Positions 24,465 through 32,408 of a DNA stretch of 64,000 nucleotides are shown here, piece after piece. A program made the translations under genes and the position numbers. The notes under the pieces are model-generated. The model worked only from the letters and a program-made list of their open reading frames with translations, made no database searches and had not been told where the DNA came from. Position 1 is the stretch's first letter. Each line of letters opens with the position of its first letter. The DNA lies in contig NZ_JAJQJU010000001.1 in the NCBI RefSeq assembly GCF_022828365.1, positions 124,001 through 188,000 of the forward strand, read 5' to 3'. This stretch comes from Candidatus Nanosynbacter sp. TM7-087. Its GTDB lineage: Bacteria; Patescibacteriota; Saccharimonadia; Saccharimonadales; Saccharimonadaceae.

Positions 24465-25967
24465 ATGGCCACATTACAAGATTATCGAAACGAACGACTA
24501 CGAAAACTGGAAACATTGCGTCAATTAGGTGTTGAACCATATCCAGCAAAATCAGAACGAACTCACACTTGTGCTGAGGTTTTGTCTAAGTATGATGAGC
24601 TAGCTGGTAAGGAAGTTGTTGTTGCGGGTCGTGTGGCGTCTATTCGCAGTTTTGGTAAATTGGCGTTTATTAAATTACGCGATCAATCTGGTGATGTGCA
24701 GCTTTACCTACAGCGTGATGACGTGGCGGAATTAGATGCTGCGCGCGGTGTGCTTGGAATGAAGCAGCTTAAATTGCTGGATACGGGCGATTTTATTGAG
24801 GCGAAGGGCGTGATGACCACGACACAAACGGGCGAAAAATCCGTTGGCGTACGCGAACTTAGATTGTTGACTAAATCGTTGAGGCCAATGCCGGAAAAAT
24901 TAGAGAATAAGGAAGAGCGCTTGCGTCGGCGTTATGTTGATATGAATGTCAATCCTGAAGTTCGTGAGCGATTTATTCGCCGAAGTAAGTTTTGGCAGGC
25001 AACGCGAGATTATTTGAATAGTCATGGATTCATTGAGATTAATGTTCCTGTTTTGGAACACACCACTGGTGGTGCTGACGCGAACCCATTTGTGACGCAT
25101 ATGGATGCGCTGGGCGATCAGCAGTTTTATTTGCGAATTAGCCACGAATTACCATTGAAGCGATTGATTGGTGCTGGATTTGAGAAAGTTTACGACCTCG
25201 GTCCTCGTTTTCGCAATGAAAATTATTCGGACGAGCATCTGCCAGAACATATTGCCATGGAGTGGTATGCGGCTTACTGGGACTGGAAACAGGGAATGCG
25301 TTTCATGGAGTCGATGTATAAAGATGTGCTTCAGAAGACTTTTGGTACCCTGCAATTCCAATTGGGCAAGTTCAACGTCGATATGAGTGGCGAGTGGGAA
25401 GTTTGGGATTATGCTGAGGTTATTCGCAAGCACTATGGAATTGACGTTTACAGCACGACGATTGAAGAAGTTGCCGCTAAATTGAAAGAAAACAATTTGG
25501 AAGTTGAAAAAACTGACTCTATCCCACGCAGTATTGATAAATTATGGAAGAATATTCGCAAAGATGTTGCTGGTCCAGTTTGGTTGGTGAACACGCCGAA
25601 GTTTATTAGTCCGTTGTCAAAGACTAATCCGGAAAATCCAGAGACGGTGGAGCGTTTTCAGCCGGTGATCGCTGGTTCGGAATTGGGCAATGGATTCTCT
25701 GAACTGAATGATCCGATTGACCAATTGAATCGTTTTCTTGAGCAGCAACAAATGCGTGACGCTGGTGACGAAGAGGCGATGATGCTTGATATTGATTACG
25801 TCGAGATGTTGGAATATGGAATGCCGCCAGCTTGTGGTTGGGGCTATTCTGAAAGGGTATTCTGGATTTTCGAGGGCGTTACGGCGCGTGAAGGTGTGCC
25901 GTTCCCGCAGCTTAAGAGTGAAATTGACGAAACAACTCGGGCGATTTATCCGCAAGTCAACTTATAA
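24465..25967 (+). CDS. lysS: Lysyl-tRNA synthetase, class II
   Basis: 500 residues. The N-terminal OB-fold (about 50-140) has 'VAGRVASIRSFGKLAFIKLRD'. Motif 2 is in 'YDLGPRFRNENYSDEHLPEH'. Motif 3 is unusual: 'PPACGWGYSERVFWI' replaces the common 'GLGIGIDRLVM', although the conserved Arg after the Gly run is kept. TATAAT (24449-24454, extended TGC) lies 10 bases before the ATG, so it is nearly leaderless. It is divergent from mainstream bacterial LysRS but complete. Confidence 0.9.
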   Translation: MATLQDYRNERLRKLETLRQLGVEPYPAKSERTHTCAEVLSKYDELAGKEVVVAGRVASIRSFGKLAFIKLRDQSGDVQLYLQRDDVAELDAARGVLGMKQLKLLDTGDFIEAKGVMTTTQTGEKSVGVRELRLLTKSLRPMPEKLENKEERLRRRYVDMNVNPEVRERFIRRSKFWQATRDYLNSHGFIEINVPVLEHTTGGADANPFVTHMDALGDQQFYLRISHELPLKRLIGAGFEKVYDLGPRFRNENYSDEHLPEHIAMEWYAAYWDWKQGMRFMESMYKDVLQKTFGTLQFQLGKFNVDMSGEWEVWDYAEVIRKHYGIDVYSTTIEEVAAKLKENNLEVEKTDSIPRSIDKLWKNIRKDVAGPVWLVNTPKFISPLSKTNPENPETVERFQPVIAGSELGNGFSELNDPIDQLNRFLEQQQMRDAGDEEAMMLDIDYVEMLEYGMPPACGWGYSERVFWIFEGVTAREGVPFPQLKSEIDETTRAIYPQVNL

Positions 25968-25986
25968 TTTTGCTATAATTAAGGAT

Positions 25987-26064
25987 ATGGATTTTTTATT
26001 GGAGTTATTTTCTGGCAGGATGTTTTTAGCTGTAATTAAGAGTAGAGGTTGTAATTATGTCTGA
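25987..26064 (+). CDS. Leaderless 25-residue upstream ORF before the CNNM gene
   Basis: ATG 25987 follows an extended -10 (TGCTATAAT, box 25974-25979) by 7 bases, so it is the first codon of the predicted transcript. The frame reads MDFLLELFSGRMFLAVIKS and six more residues, and stops at TGA 26062-26064. It overlaps the CNNM start (ATG 26057) by eight bases in another frame. It is hydrophobic and may be a leader peptide or a coupling device. No homologue is known to me. Confidence 0.5.
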   Translation: MDFLLELFSGRMFLAVIKSRGCNYV

Positions 26065-27010
26065 TATTTTATTATGGCTGGCAGCAGCTGTTTTATTGGC
26101 ACTTTCTGGGTTATTTTCTGGGCTGAATATTGGTTTAATGATGGCGCGACCTGATGACTTGAGGCGAAAGGCCAGACAGGGTGACAAAATTGCGGCACGA
26201 GTATATCGATATCGAAAAGACGGCTATTATTTGATTTTCTGTATTTTGCTTGGCAATGTCGGCGTGAATACTGCGATGTCAATTTTGCTGGGAAATATGA
26301 CTAATGGTGTGGTTGGCGGTTTGATTGCGACGCTTCTCATTACGATGTTTGGCGAGATTTTGCCGCAGGCGATTTTCTCGCAGCGTGGATATCGATTTGT
26401 GCGATATTTCTTTTGGTTACTTGATGTAATTTACGTGCTATTTTGGCCGCTTGCTCAGCCGATGTCAAAATTGTTGAATCGTTGGCTGGGTAAGGAAACG
26501 CCGCAATTATATTCTCATCAGGAGCTGGAGGAGATTATTCATGAGCACGCCGTTAGGTCGGATAGTCCAGTTGATTATGACGAAAGTCGAATCGCGGCGG
26601 GTGCATTACAGTTTAGTAAAAAGACGGCTGGCGATTTGGTTACGCCGATGAGCGAGGTTTTTGTCGTGGATTTGGATGACGAGCTGGACGCGACTTTACT
26701 AGCTCAGATTAAGCACGCTGGACATTCGCGAATTCCGGTTCAATCTGACGGGGAACTAGTCGGAGTTTTATATGTGAAGGATGTCGTTGGACGAGATTTG
26801 CCGTTGCCAATTAGCCAATTGTACCGCGATAAAATTTACGGTATTGACAAGAGGTCACGCCTGGATACGGTCTTAAGTCGATTCATTCAAACGCACAATC
26901 ATTTGTTTGTGGTGATGGACGATGAGACGGAGCTGGGAATTATTACGCTAGAAGACGTGATTGAAGAGATTCTGGATCAAGAGATTGAAGATGAGTATGA
27001 TGAGGAATAA
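26057..27010 (+). CDS. CNNM/CorC-type transporter with CBS pair
   Basis: 317 residues. The N-terminal DUF21 domain has three or four membrane helices ('ALSGLFSGLNIGLMMARPDDL' and 'ITMFGEILPQAIFSQRGYRF', the conserved GE-P signature). Two CBS domains follow at about 190-300 ('SHQELEEIIHEH', 'SRIPVQSDGELVGVLYVKDVV', 'MDDETELGIITLEDVIEEIL'). The C-terminus is acidic; the HlyC/CorC_C transport-associated domain is missing. The family exports or balances Mg2+ and other divalent cations. It starts inside the end of the upstream small ORF, with a weak AGAGG site. Confidence 0.88.
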   Translation: MSDILLWLAAAVLLALSGLFSGLNIGLMMARPDDLRRKARQGDKIAARVYRYRKDGYYLIFCILLGNVGVNTAMSILLGNMTNGVVGGLIATLLITMFGEILPQAIFSQRGYRFVRYFFWLLDVIYVLFWPLAQPMSKLLNRWLGKETPQLYSHQELEEIIHEHAVRSDSPVDYDESRIAAGALQFSKKTAGDLVTPMSEVFVVDLDDELDATLLAQIKHAGHSRIPVQSDGELVGVLYVKDVVGRDLPLPISQLYRDKIYGIDKRSRLDTVLSRFIQTHNHLFVVMDDETELGIITLEDVIEEILDQEIEDEYDEE

Positions 27011-27033
27011 GATTAAATTGAGGAGGTTATAAA

Positions 27034-27702
27034 ATGTTTGAAGAATATAATAATGGAGTGCCTGATAGATTACGACAAGTTACAGCCGAGACAATGTCTC
27101 CCGAAGTGCTATATACACTCGACACCTATTCGGACGTATCGCCGCAGGATGTGATATATATTGATGAGTCTAGGGCGGAGGGAAGTGGTCGTCTAATTAT
27201 CAGTAAAGGACAGTCTGTTAAGCTGCTTGAGGAGGCTGATCTGTCTACTTCTGATCTGGTGATATTGATGAGCGTATGGCAGAGAAATGACCAAGGGGAT
27301 TTGTGTCGTGGTATTGTCGCCGATTGTCGATTTTATAGCGGACGCTTTGACGCTGAATATGGCGACGAAGAGATTGATGATTACGATGGAATTGATGATG
27401 AAATCTACAATAAGGACGACGAGCAGGTTATTTCTGCAGTAGTTGATTACGGAGATGATGGAAAAGTCAAGATTTGGGGAGATCCGACGTTTTTTGATGC
27501 CGCTAGATATATGGCTGGTTTGGTGGATAATGAGTCGATAGAGAAGGACGAGGTTGTTGCGGGCAGTCGCGAGATTCAGGACAGTGTGAGCGACGGCGAG
27601 TCGCGAGAGTGTGTGAATGGTAATGGCATCACTTCTTCTGATTCTTTTTATAAGCGCGCGCTTAATGGCTTGGCGAAGATAGTTAAAGCTAGACGAAAAT
27701 AG
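27034..27702 (+). CDS. Acidic protein of unknown function
   Basis: 222 residues, rich in Asp and Glu, including a run EEIDDYDGIDDEIYNKDDE near 128-146. The first 100 residues look folded ('DVIYIDESRAEGSGRLIISKG', 'DLVILMSVWQRN'). The C-terminus turns basic (FYKRALNGLAKIVKARRK). No family recognised. SD AGGAGG is strong, and it lies 23 bases after the CNNM gene, so the two are probably co-transcribed. Confidence 0.5.
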   Translation: MFEEYNNGVPDRLRQVTAETMSPEVLYTLDTYSDVSPQDVIYIDESRAEGSGRLIISKGQSVKLLEEADLSTSDLVILMSVWQRNDQGDLCRGIVADCRFYSGRFDAEYGDEEIDDYDGIDDEIYNKDDEQVISAVVDYGDDGKVKIWGDPTFFDAARYMAGLVDNESIEKDEVVAGSREIQDSVSDGESRECVNGNGITSSDSFYKRALNGLAKIVKARRK

Positions 27703-27757
27703 CGATCCCTAAGTTGACAGAGCCTGCGATTTTTTGAATATTATTTTCAAAAATACC

Positions 27758-27821
27758 TTGACAATTTAAGGTACCTTGTATAACATAGTACTATGTATAG
27801 TAAATTAACAAGGAGTTTAAT
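27758..27821 (+). promoter_or_regulatory. Promoter and palindromic operator of the ABC/PadR operon
   Basis: TTGACA at 27758-27763; the -10 is TAACAT (27781-27786, spacer 17). Two perfect palindromes sit in it: AAGGTACCTT (27768-27777) in the spacer and ACATAGTACTATGT (27783-27796) over and after the -10. A 14-bp palindrome of the ATGT/ACAT type is typical for PadR repressors, and the operon encodes one. SD AAGGAG precedes the GTG at 27822. Confidence 0.65.
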
Positions 27822-29111
27822 GTGAAAAGAATTGACATTATTAAACGCGCCGGTCGAAATTTGGGGCGATCAAAAGGTCGCACGATTTTAACCGCGCTGG
27901 CAATTTCAGTTGGAGCGTTTACGATTGGTCTGGCGCTGATGGCTGGAGAAGGCGGTCGGCTGTATACAAATAGTATGGTCGACGCGGCTGGCGATAAAAA
28001 ATCTGTTTCGGTCTATAAAAAAGTGACCTCATCAGGGCCTGATAGTAATCTCCCAGAATATAGCGACTCGGAAGATACGGAAAATAGTCAATCTAAGGCG
28101 ATAGAAAAATATTCGATGACTGATAACGACGTGAAAAAAATACAGAAAATCCCGCACGTGGAAAAAGTGACGCCAGCTTATTCCATGTCAGGAGTTTTAT
28201 ATGTCAAAAGTTCGGCAAGCGACAAGAAATTTGTGCCTAATGTAACCGTGAAGTTTGATAAAACCCGAATGGAACTTGCGGCTGGTAGTTTGGATAATTT
28301 TATGCCGAAAAAGGGTGAAGTTGTTATTTCAGAATCTTACGTGAAAAAAATGGGATTCAGTGATGCAAAATCAGCAATTGGGCAAACGATTACACTAGGA
28401 TTGCAAAAAGGAACTTCATCAAGCAAGGGTGCTGACAAGGAAATATCTCTGAAAGTCGCAGCAGTCGATAAACCTTCGGATACGATCCTGTTTTACCAGC
28501 CGACTGTGCGCGTTTCTGTGGACGACGCTAAGGATATTTACGACTTTAGTCACCCTAAAGATTTGCCTAATGAATATTCTTACGTAATTGCGTCAGTTGA
28601 TGATGAGAAAAATGTTGAGGCAGTGAAGAATGAGCTTGGCAAGGATTATGAGTCGTATTCGATTCAGGACACGCAAAAAGTTATTTTAACTTTTGTGAAT
28701 GTGGCTCAAATGGCGCTGATTGGGTTTGGCGGCTTGGCGCTTTTGGCGAGTGTTTTTGGGATTATTAACACAATGTACATTTCGGTTTTGGAGCGAACTA
28801 GTCAGATTGGGCTGATGAAAGCTTTAGGAATGAGAGGTCGCGATATTGGTAAAATGTTCAGGTATGAAGCGGCGTGGGTTGGACTTCTTGGTGGCTTAAT
28901 TGGTGTTGGCTTGGCAAGTTTGATGTCGCTACTTAATCCTATGATTGCTAGTTTCCTGAAATTGGAACAAGGTACGAATTTGCTAGTCATTAATCCTTTG
29001 CAAATGGCACTGTTGATAATCGGACTAATGGTTATGGCGGTACTATCGGGCTGGCTGCCGAGCCGCAAGGCGACAAAATTAGATCCAATTGAGGCGTTAA
29101 GAACGGAATAG
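27822..29111 (+). CDS. ABC transporter permease, FtsX/MacB-like
   Basis: 429 residues from GTG 27822. The N-terminal membrane helix ('RTILTALAISVGAFTIGLALM') is followed by a large outside domain (about 45-280, MacB_PCD type) and three C-terminal helices with the FtsX motif 'LERTSQIGLMKALGMRGRDIGKMF'. It ends 'SGWLPSRKATKLDPIEALR', a classic ending of this family. With the downstream ATPase it forms a MacB/LolCDE-like transporter for peptides, lipids or antimicrobials. Confidence 0.9.
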   Translation: MKRIDIIKRAGRNLGRSKGRTILTALAISVGAFTIGLALMAGEGGRLYTNSMVDAAGDKKSVSVYKKVTSSGPDSNLPEYSDSEDTENSQSKAIEKYSMTDNDVKKIQKIPHVEKVTPAYSMSGVLYVKSSASDKKFVPNVTVKFDKTRMELAAGSLDNFMPKKGEVVISESYVKKMGFSDAKSAIGQTITLGLQKGTSSSKGADKEISLKVAAVDKPSDTILFYQPTVRVSVDDAKDIYDFSHPKDLPNEYSYVIASVDDEKNVEAVKNELGKDYESYSIQDTQKVILTFVNVAQMALIGFGGLALLASVFGIINTMYISVLERTSQIGLMKALGMRGRDIGKMFRYEAAWVGLLGGLIGVGLASLMSLLNPMIASFLKLEQGTNLLVINPLQMALLIIGLMVMAVLSGWLPSRKATKLDPIEALRTE

Positions 29112-29121
29112 GAGAATTGTT

Positions 29122-29820
29122 ATGATTGAGCTTAAAAATGTGACGAAAATTTACGGCAAAAAGAAGAACCAATTTGTGGCGCTAAATGATGTGAGTTTGC
29201 GAATTCCGACGGGTGTGAGCGTGGCAATCTTGGGCAAATCTGGTTCAGGAAAATCGACGCTAATGCACGCAATTTCTGGCCTGGATCGACCGCAGCAAGG
29301 TGAGGTGATTATTGACGGTCAGGACATTCTGAAATTGAAACAAAAGCAAGTTGACGAGTTCCGCGCGAGAAAAATAGGTTTTATTTTCCAGAGTTTCTTT
29401 GTTCAGGGTAATGAAAGCGTGGCGGATAATGTGAGTTTGCCACTGGAAATTGTGAAAATGCCAAGGGGCTTGAGGGAAAGCAAGATTAACGCGGCATTGA
29501 AGGCGGTAGATTTGTATGAAAAGCGCAAAAATCGTGCGAAGGATTTGTCGGGAGGACAAAAGCAGCGTTTGGCGATTGCGCGGGCGATTGTTGGTGATCC
29601 GCAGATTATTTTTGCGGACGAACCGACGGGAAACTTGGATAGTGAAACTGGCGCGAAGGTGGAAGAATTGCTGTTCAATTACAACAAGCAAGAAGGCGCA
29701 ACGCTGATTATCGTGACGCACGACGTTGATTTGGCTAAAAAATGCGATTATCAAATCCTGATCAAAGACGGCAAAATTAAGGGCTCTAACATACCGAAAG
29801 AAGGTAAAAGTGGACGTTGA
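29122..29820 (+). CDS. ABC transporter ATP-binding protein, LolD/MacB-like
   Basis: 232 residues. Walker [10 protein letters not shown] at 38-46, '[16 protein letters not shown]' signature, Walker B '[13 protein letters not shown]', and '[13 protein letters not shown]' for the switch His. It pairs with the permease ending 10 bases upstream; an AGGAG site lies between them. The end overlaps the PadR start by 11 bases. Confidence 0.93.
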   Translation: MIELKNVTKIYGKKKNQFVALNDVSLRIPTGVSVAILGKSGSGKSTLMHAISGLDRPQQGEVIIDGQDILKLKQKQVDEFRARKIGFIFQSFFVQGNESVADNVSLPLEIVKMPRGLRESKINAALKAVDLYEKRKNRAKDLSGGQKQRLAIARAIVGDPQIIFADEPTGNLDSETGAKVEELLFNYNKQEGATLIIVTHDVDLAKKCDYQILIKDGKIKGSNIPKEGKSGR

Positions 29821-30154
29821 TAGCTATGCGGAAAGTTTGGCGGTCCAATTGCGAAAAGGATTTTTGGTTTACTGCGTTTTACTGGTTTGCTCTAATAAAG
29901 CGCAGTACGCCGGCGACATTGTTAAGCAGTTGAACAATTCGGATTTAACCGTGGTCGAAGGTACGATTTATCCGCTGCTGAATAGATTGCAGAAGGATGG
30001 ATATTTGCAACACGAATGGCAGGAAAGCGAGCAAGGTCCGCCGCGAAAATATTATTCATTGACAGATCACGGCGATCAGTTGATTCACGAACTTAAAGAT
30101 CGCATAAATATGTTAAATAATTCGCTTGATAACTTAGAGAAAGGAATGAAATAA
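29810..30154 (+). CDS. PadR-family transcriptional regulator
   Basis: 114 residues from GTG 29810. The winged-helix signature is 'YAGDIVKQLNNSDLTVVEGTIYPLLNRLQKDGYL', with 'PRKYYSLTDHGDQLIHEL' as the wing and dimer helix. It is in the third position of a four-gene operon whose promoter has a PadR-like palindrome, so autorepression released by an envelope or drug signal is the natural model (inference from PadR/LadR-type systems). Its stop overlaps the next start (TAATG). Confidence 0.9.
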   Translation: MDVDSYAESLAVQLRKGFLVYCVLLVCSNKAQYAGDIVKQLNNSDLTVVEGTIYPLLNRLQKDGYLQHEWQESEQGPPRKYYSLTDHGDQLIHELKDRINMLNNSLDNLEKGMK

Positions 30155-31431
30155 TGAAGGAAATAACCAGGATTCATCTGGCAAAAACGGCGTTTAGTGT
30201 GGAAATTGACGCTAAGAAATCGCTAGAAAAATATCTTAATTCGATTCAGAAAAATATGCACGCCGACGCGGAAGCGATGAAGGAAATTGAGGCGCGAATG
30301 GTTGAAATTCTAGCCGAGCGTGGCGTGATGAAAGAAGGTATTATTAGCGACGATGACGTTTTGGCGATTAAAAATCAAATGGGCGAGCCGCGCGATTTTT
30401 CGGATGATAGCGATGATTTAACGGATGAATTGGCGGACGCTGGCGAAAAGCCAGAAAAGCAATTGATGCGCGATACAGATAGAGCTGTCATTGGTGGCGT
30501 GTGTGCGGGAATAGCGGCATACTTTAATATCAATCAGTTGTGGGTGCGACTGATTGCAATTGTCTCGCCGTTCGTAACATTCGGTACGATGGTGTTGGTT
30601 TACCTCGCGATGTGGGTGTCAATGCCGCCAGCAAAAACCGCGTCGGACAAATTACGAATGCGCGGGAAGCCGGTAACTTTGGCTGCGCTTAAGGAGGCTT
30701 CCGCTGATGGAAGTTCAACTGTGTCTGCCAGAAAAACTCCAATTGCGAAATTTTTCCAATATTTTGTCGGCGTTATGGTGCTGTTTACGACGCTAGCGAT
30801 ACTGTTTGGGCTGATTGTTGGCGGGGCGCTTGATGTTTCCGTGGTTAATATGCTTGGCGGTTTGAGTATGCAAATGTGGGCGTGGGGAGTATGGATTTCC
30901 TTGGCAATTGGCGGAATTGCGACGGTAATATTTGGCGCAATTGTAACGCGTAGCATATTCGCTTGGAAGATCAATCGATTGTCTGTAATCACAATGATCG
31001 TAGCGGCATCCGTTGTTTTTATGAGTTTGGCAAGCGCCGCAATATTTAGCGCGCACGCTGGCTTGGAATATGCACGTGAATCGCAGCAGCTCACGAAGAA
31101 AGTAAATATCGATATTCCAGATACGACAAACGCTAATTCAATTTTTATCGATATGCCAGTGGGGAATGTTTCGCGAATAAATTCTGACAAATTTAAGGTG
31201 GAAGCGGAGTTTGTGGATTTGCCAAAGGCGAATAAGCCAGAAATTAACGTGCGTCGCGATGGCGATAAAATTGTGCTGTCCGTTTCTGAGAAGTGTAACG
31301 CGATATTCTTTGACGGTTGCTTGAATTTTTATAAGCCGATAACTGGCTTGAAAATTTATGCTCCTGCGAGCGTGAACGTTAGCGGCTTGTTCTATCACAA
31401 CTCGATTGAAGTGGAAAACCCCGAATCTTAA
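30154..31431 (+). CDS. PspC-domain membrane protein with N-terminal DUF1700-like helix region
   Basis: 425 residues. The first 100 residues are helical and charged, with 'IEARMVEILAERG' and 'DDVLAIKNQMGEPRDF', as in PadR-linked DUF1700/DUF1048 proteins. A PspC domain is at about 108-150 ('RDTDRAVIGGVCAGIAAYFNIN'). Three more membrane helices follow and then a soluble beta domain ('NVSGLFYHNSIEVE'). PspC proteins report or buffer membrane stress. Together with the ABC pair and PadR it suggests an envelope-stress or antimicrobial-peptide response operon. Confidence 0.8.
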   Translation: MKEITRIHLAKTAFSVEIDAKKSLEKYLNSIQKNMHADAEAMKEIEARMVEILAERGVMKEGIISDDDVLAIKNQMGEPRDFSDDSDDLTDELADAGEKPEKQLMRDTDRAVIGGVCAGIAAYFNINQLWVRLIAIVSPFVTFGTMVLVYLAMWVSMPPAKTASDKLRMRGKPVTLAALKEASADGSSTVSARKTPIAKFFQYFVGVMVLFTTLAILFGLIVGGALDVSVVNMLGGLSMQMWAWGVWISLAIGGIATVIFGAIVTRSIFAWKINRLSVITMIVAASVVFMSLASAAIFSAHAGLEYARESQQLTKKVNIDIPDTTNANSIFIDMPVGNVSRINSDKFKVEAEFVDLPKANKPEINVRRDGDKIVLSVSEKCNAIFFDGCLNFYKPITGLKIYAPASVNVSGLFYHNSIEVENPES

Positions 31432-31476
31432 GCTCACGCATTTGAATGATTTTACCGCTAATGCTACACTTGAAGG

Positions 31477-31494
31477 ATGAAAGGTAATTTTTAG
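31477..31494 (+). CDS. Leaderless five-codon mini-ORF before uppP
   Basis: TGCTACACT (-10 box 31465-31470) ends 6 bases before ATG 31477, the same spacing as in leaderless genes. The frame is M-K-G-N-F-stop. The stop ends 2 bases before the GTG of uppP, which is in another frame and has only a weak AAAGG site (inside the mini-ORF). Termination and re-initiation is a plausible way to translate uppP. Confidence 0.4.
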   Translation: MKGNF

Positions 31495-31496
31495 AC

Positions 31497-32336
31497 GTGG
31501 CTTGGTGGCAAGCAATTATTCTCGGCGTAATTGAGGGAATTACGGAATTCTTACCAATTTCTTCGACTGGACATTTGACGATTGCCGAGAAAATGATGGG
31601 AATGCGAATTGACGACCCGAGCGTCGTGGCTTTTACGGCGATAATCCAGATCGGAGCAATTTTGGCGGCGGTGATTTATTTCTGGAGCGACATCTGGCGA
31701 ATCCTGCAGGCTTGGTGGCGTGGTTTATGGTGGAAGCGGGCGCGTCGAAAGTTTGATTATAAATATGGTTGGGCAATTATTGTCGGCTCAATTCCTATTG
31801 CGATTGTCGGATTATTATTTAAGCACGAAGTTGAAACGGTTCTGCGCAGTTTGTGGTTTGTGGCGTTCGGGTTGATTGGCTGGAGTGTTGTTATGTGGCT
31901 AGCTGACAATCGCGCGGTAAATAACAAGCGTGGCGAAGCCGAGACGAGCTGGAAAGACACTCTGGCTATTGGCGCGGGGCAGTGCTTATCGCTCATTCCA
32001 GGAGTTAGCCGTTCTGGCGCAACAATTTCAGTCGGTTTATTCCGTGGATTTGACCGCGTGTCGGTTACGAAATTAAGTTTCTTCTTGGGTATTCCAGCAC
32101 TAGTCGCAGCAGGACTATTGGAAGTCGCTACCGAATATAAACACATTTCTGGCGGCGTTGGCTGGACTCCAACTATAGTTGCCACGGTAATCTCATTCGG
32201 TGTCGGCTATTTGGCCGTGTCGTGGTTATTGAAGTTTATTCAGAGTAATAATTTCCGACCATTCATAATTTATCGATTCGCATTAGGTTTGGTGTTATTG
32301 GCTATGCTTGGTGTTGGAGTGATTTCTCACGTTTAA
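31497..32336 (+). CDS. uppP: Undecaprenyl-diphosphatase
   Basis: 279 residues, BacA family. The two signature motifs are EFLPISSTGH at 17-26 and 'SLIPGVSRSGATIS' near 165-178; both line the active site. Seven to eight membrane helices are visible. It dephosphorylates the C55 carrier so it can be reused for wall synthesis and gives bacitracin resistance in other bacteria. The start is GTG 31497, just after a mini-ORF. Confidence 0.93.
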   Translation: MAWWQAIILGVIEGITEFLPISSTGHLTIAEKMMGMRIDDPSVVAFTAIIQIGAILAAVIYFWSDIWRILQAWWRGLWWKRARRKFDYKYGWAIIVGSIPIAIVGLLFKHEVETVLRSLWFVAFGLIGWSVVMWLADNRAVNNKRGEAETSWKDTLAIGAGQCLSLIPGVSRSGATISVGLFRGFDRVSVTKLSFFLGIPALVAAGLLEVATEYKHISGGVGWTPTIVATVISFGVGYLAVSWLLKFIQSNNFRPFIIYRFALGLVLLAMLGVGVISHV

Positions 32337-32408
32337 AAGAGATAAATTTAGCAGTATTTCAACTGCTCTTGAGGCTATTTTTATTCAGAATTGTTATATA
32401 ATGAAGAT

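Noticed and set aside
32350-32377. AGCAGT/ACTGCT hairpin between uppP and serS as a terminator
   Set aside because: The stem is short and the T-run is not adjacent; an alternative TAGC/GCTA pairing is equally weak.
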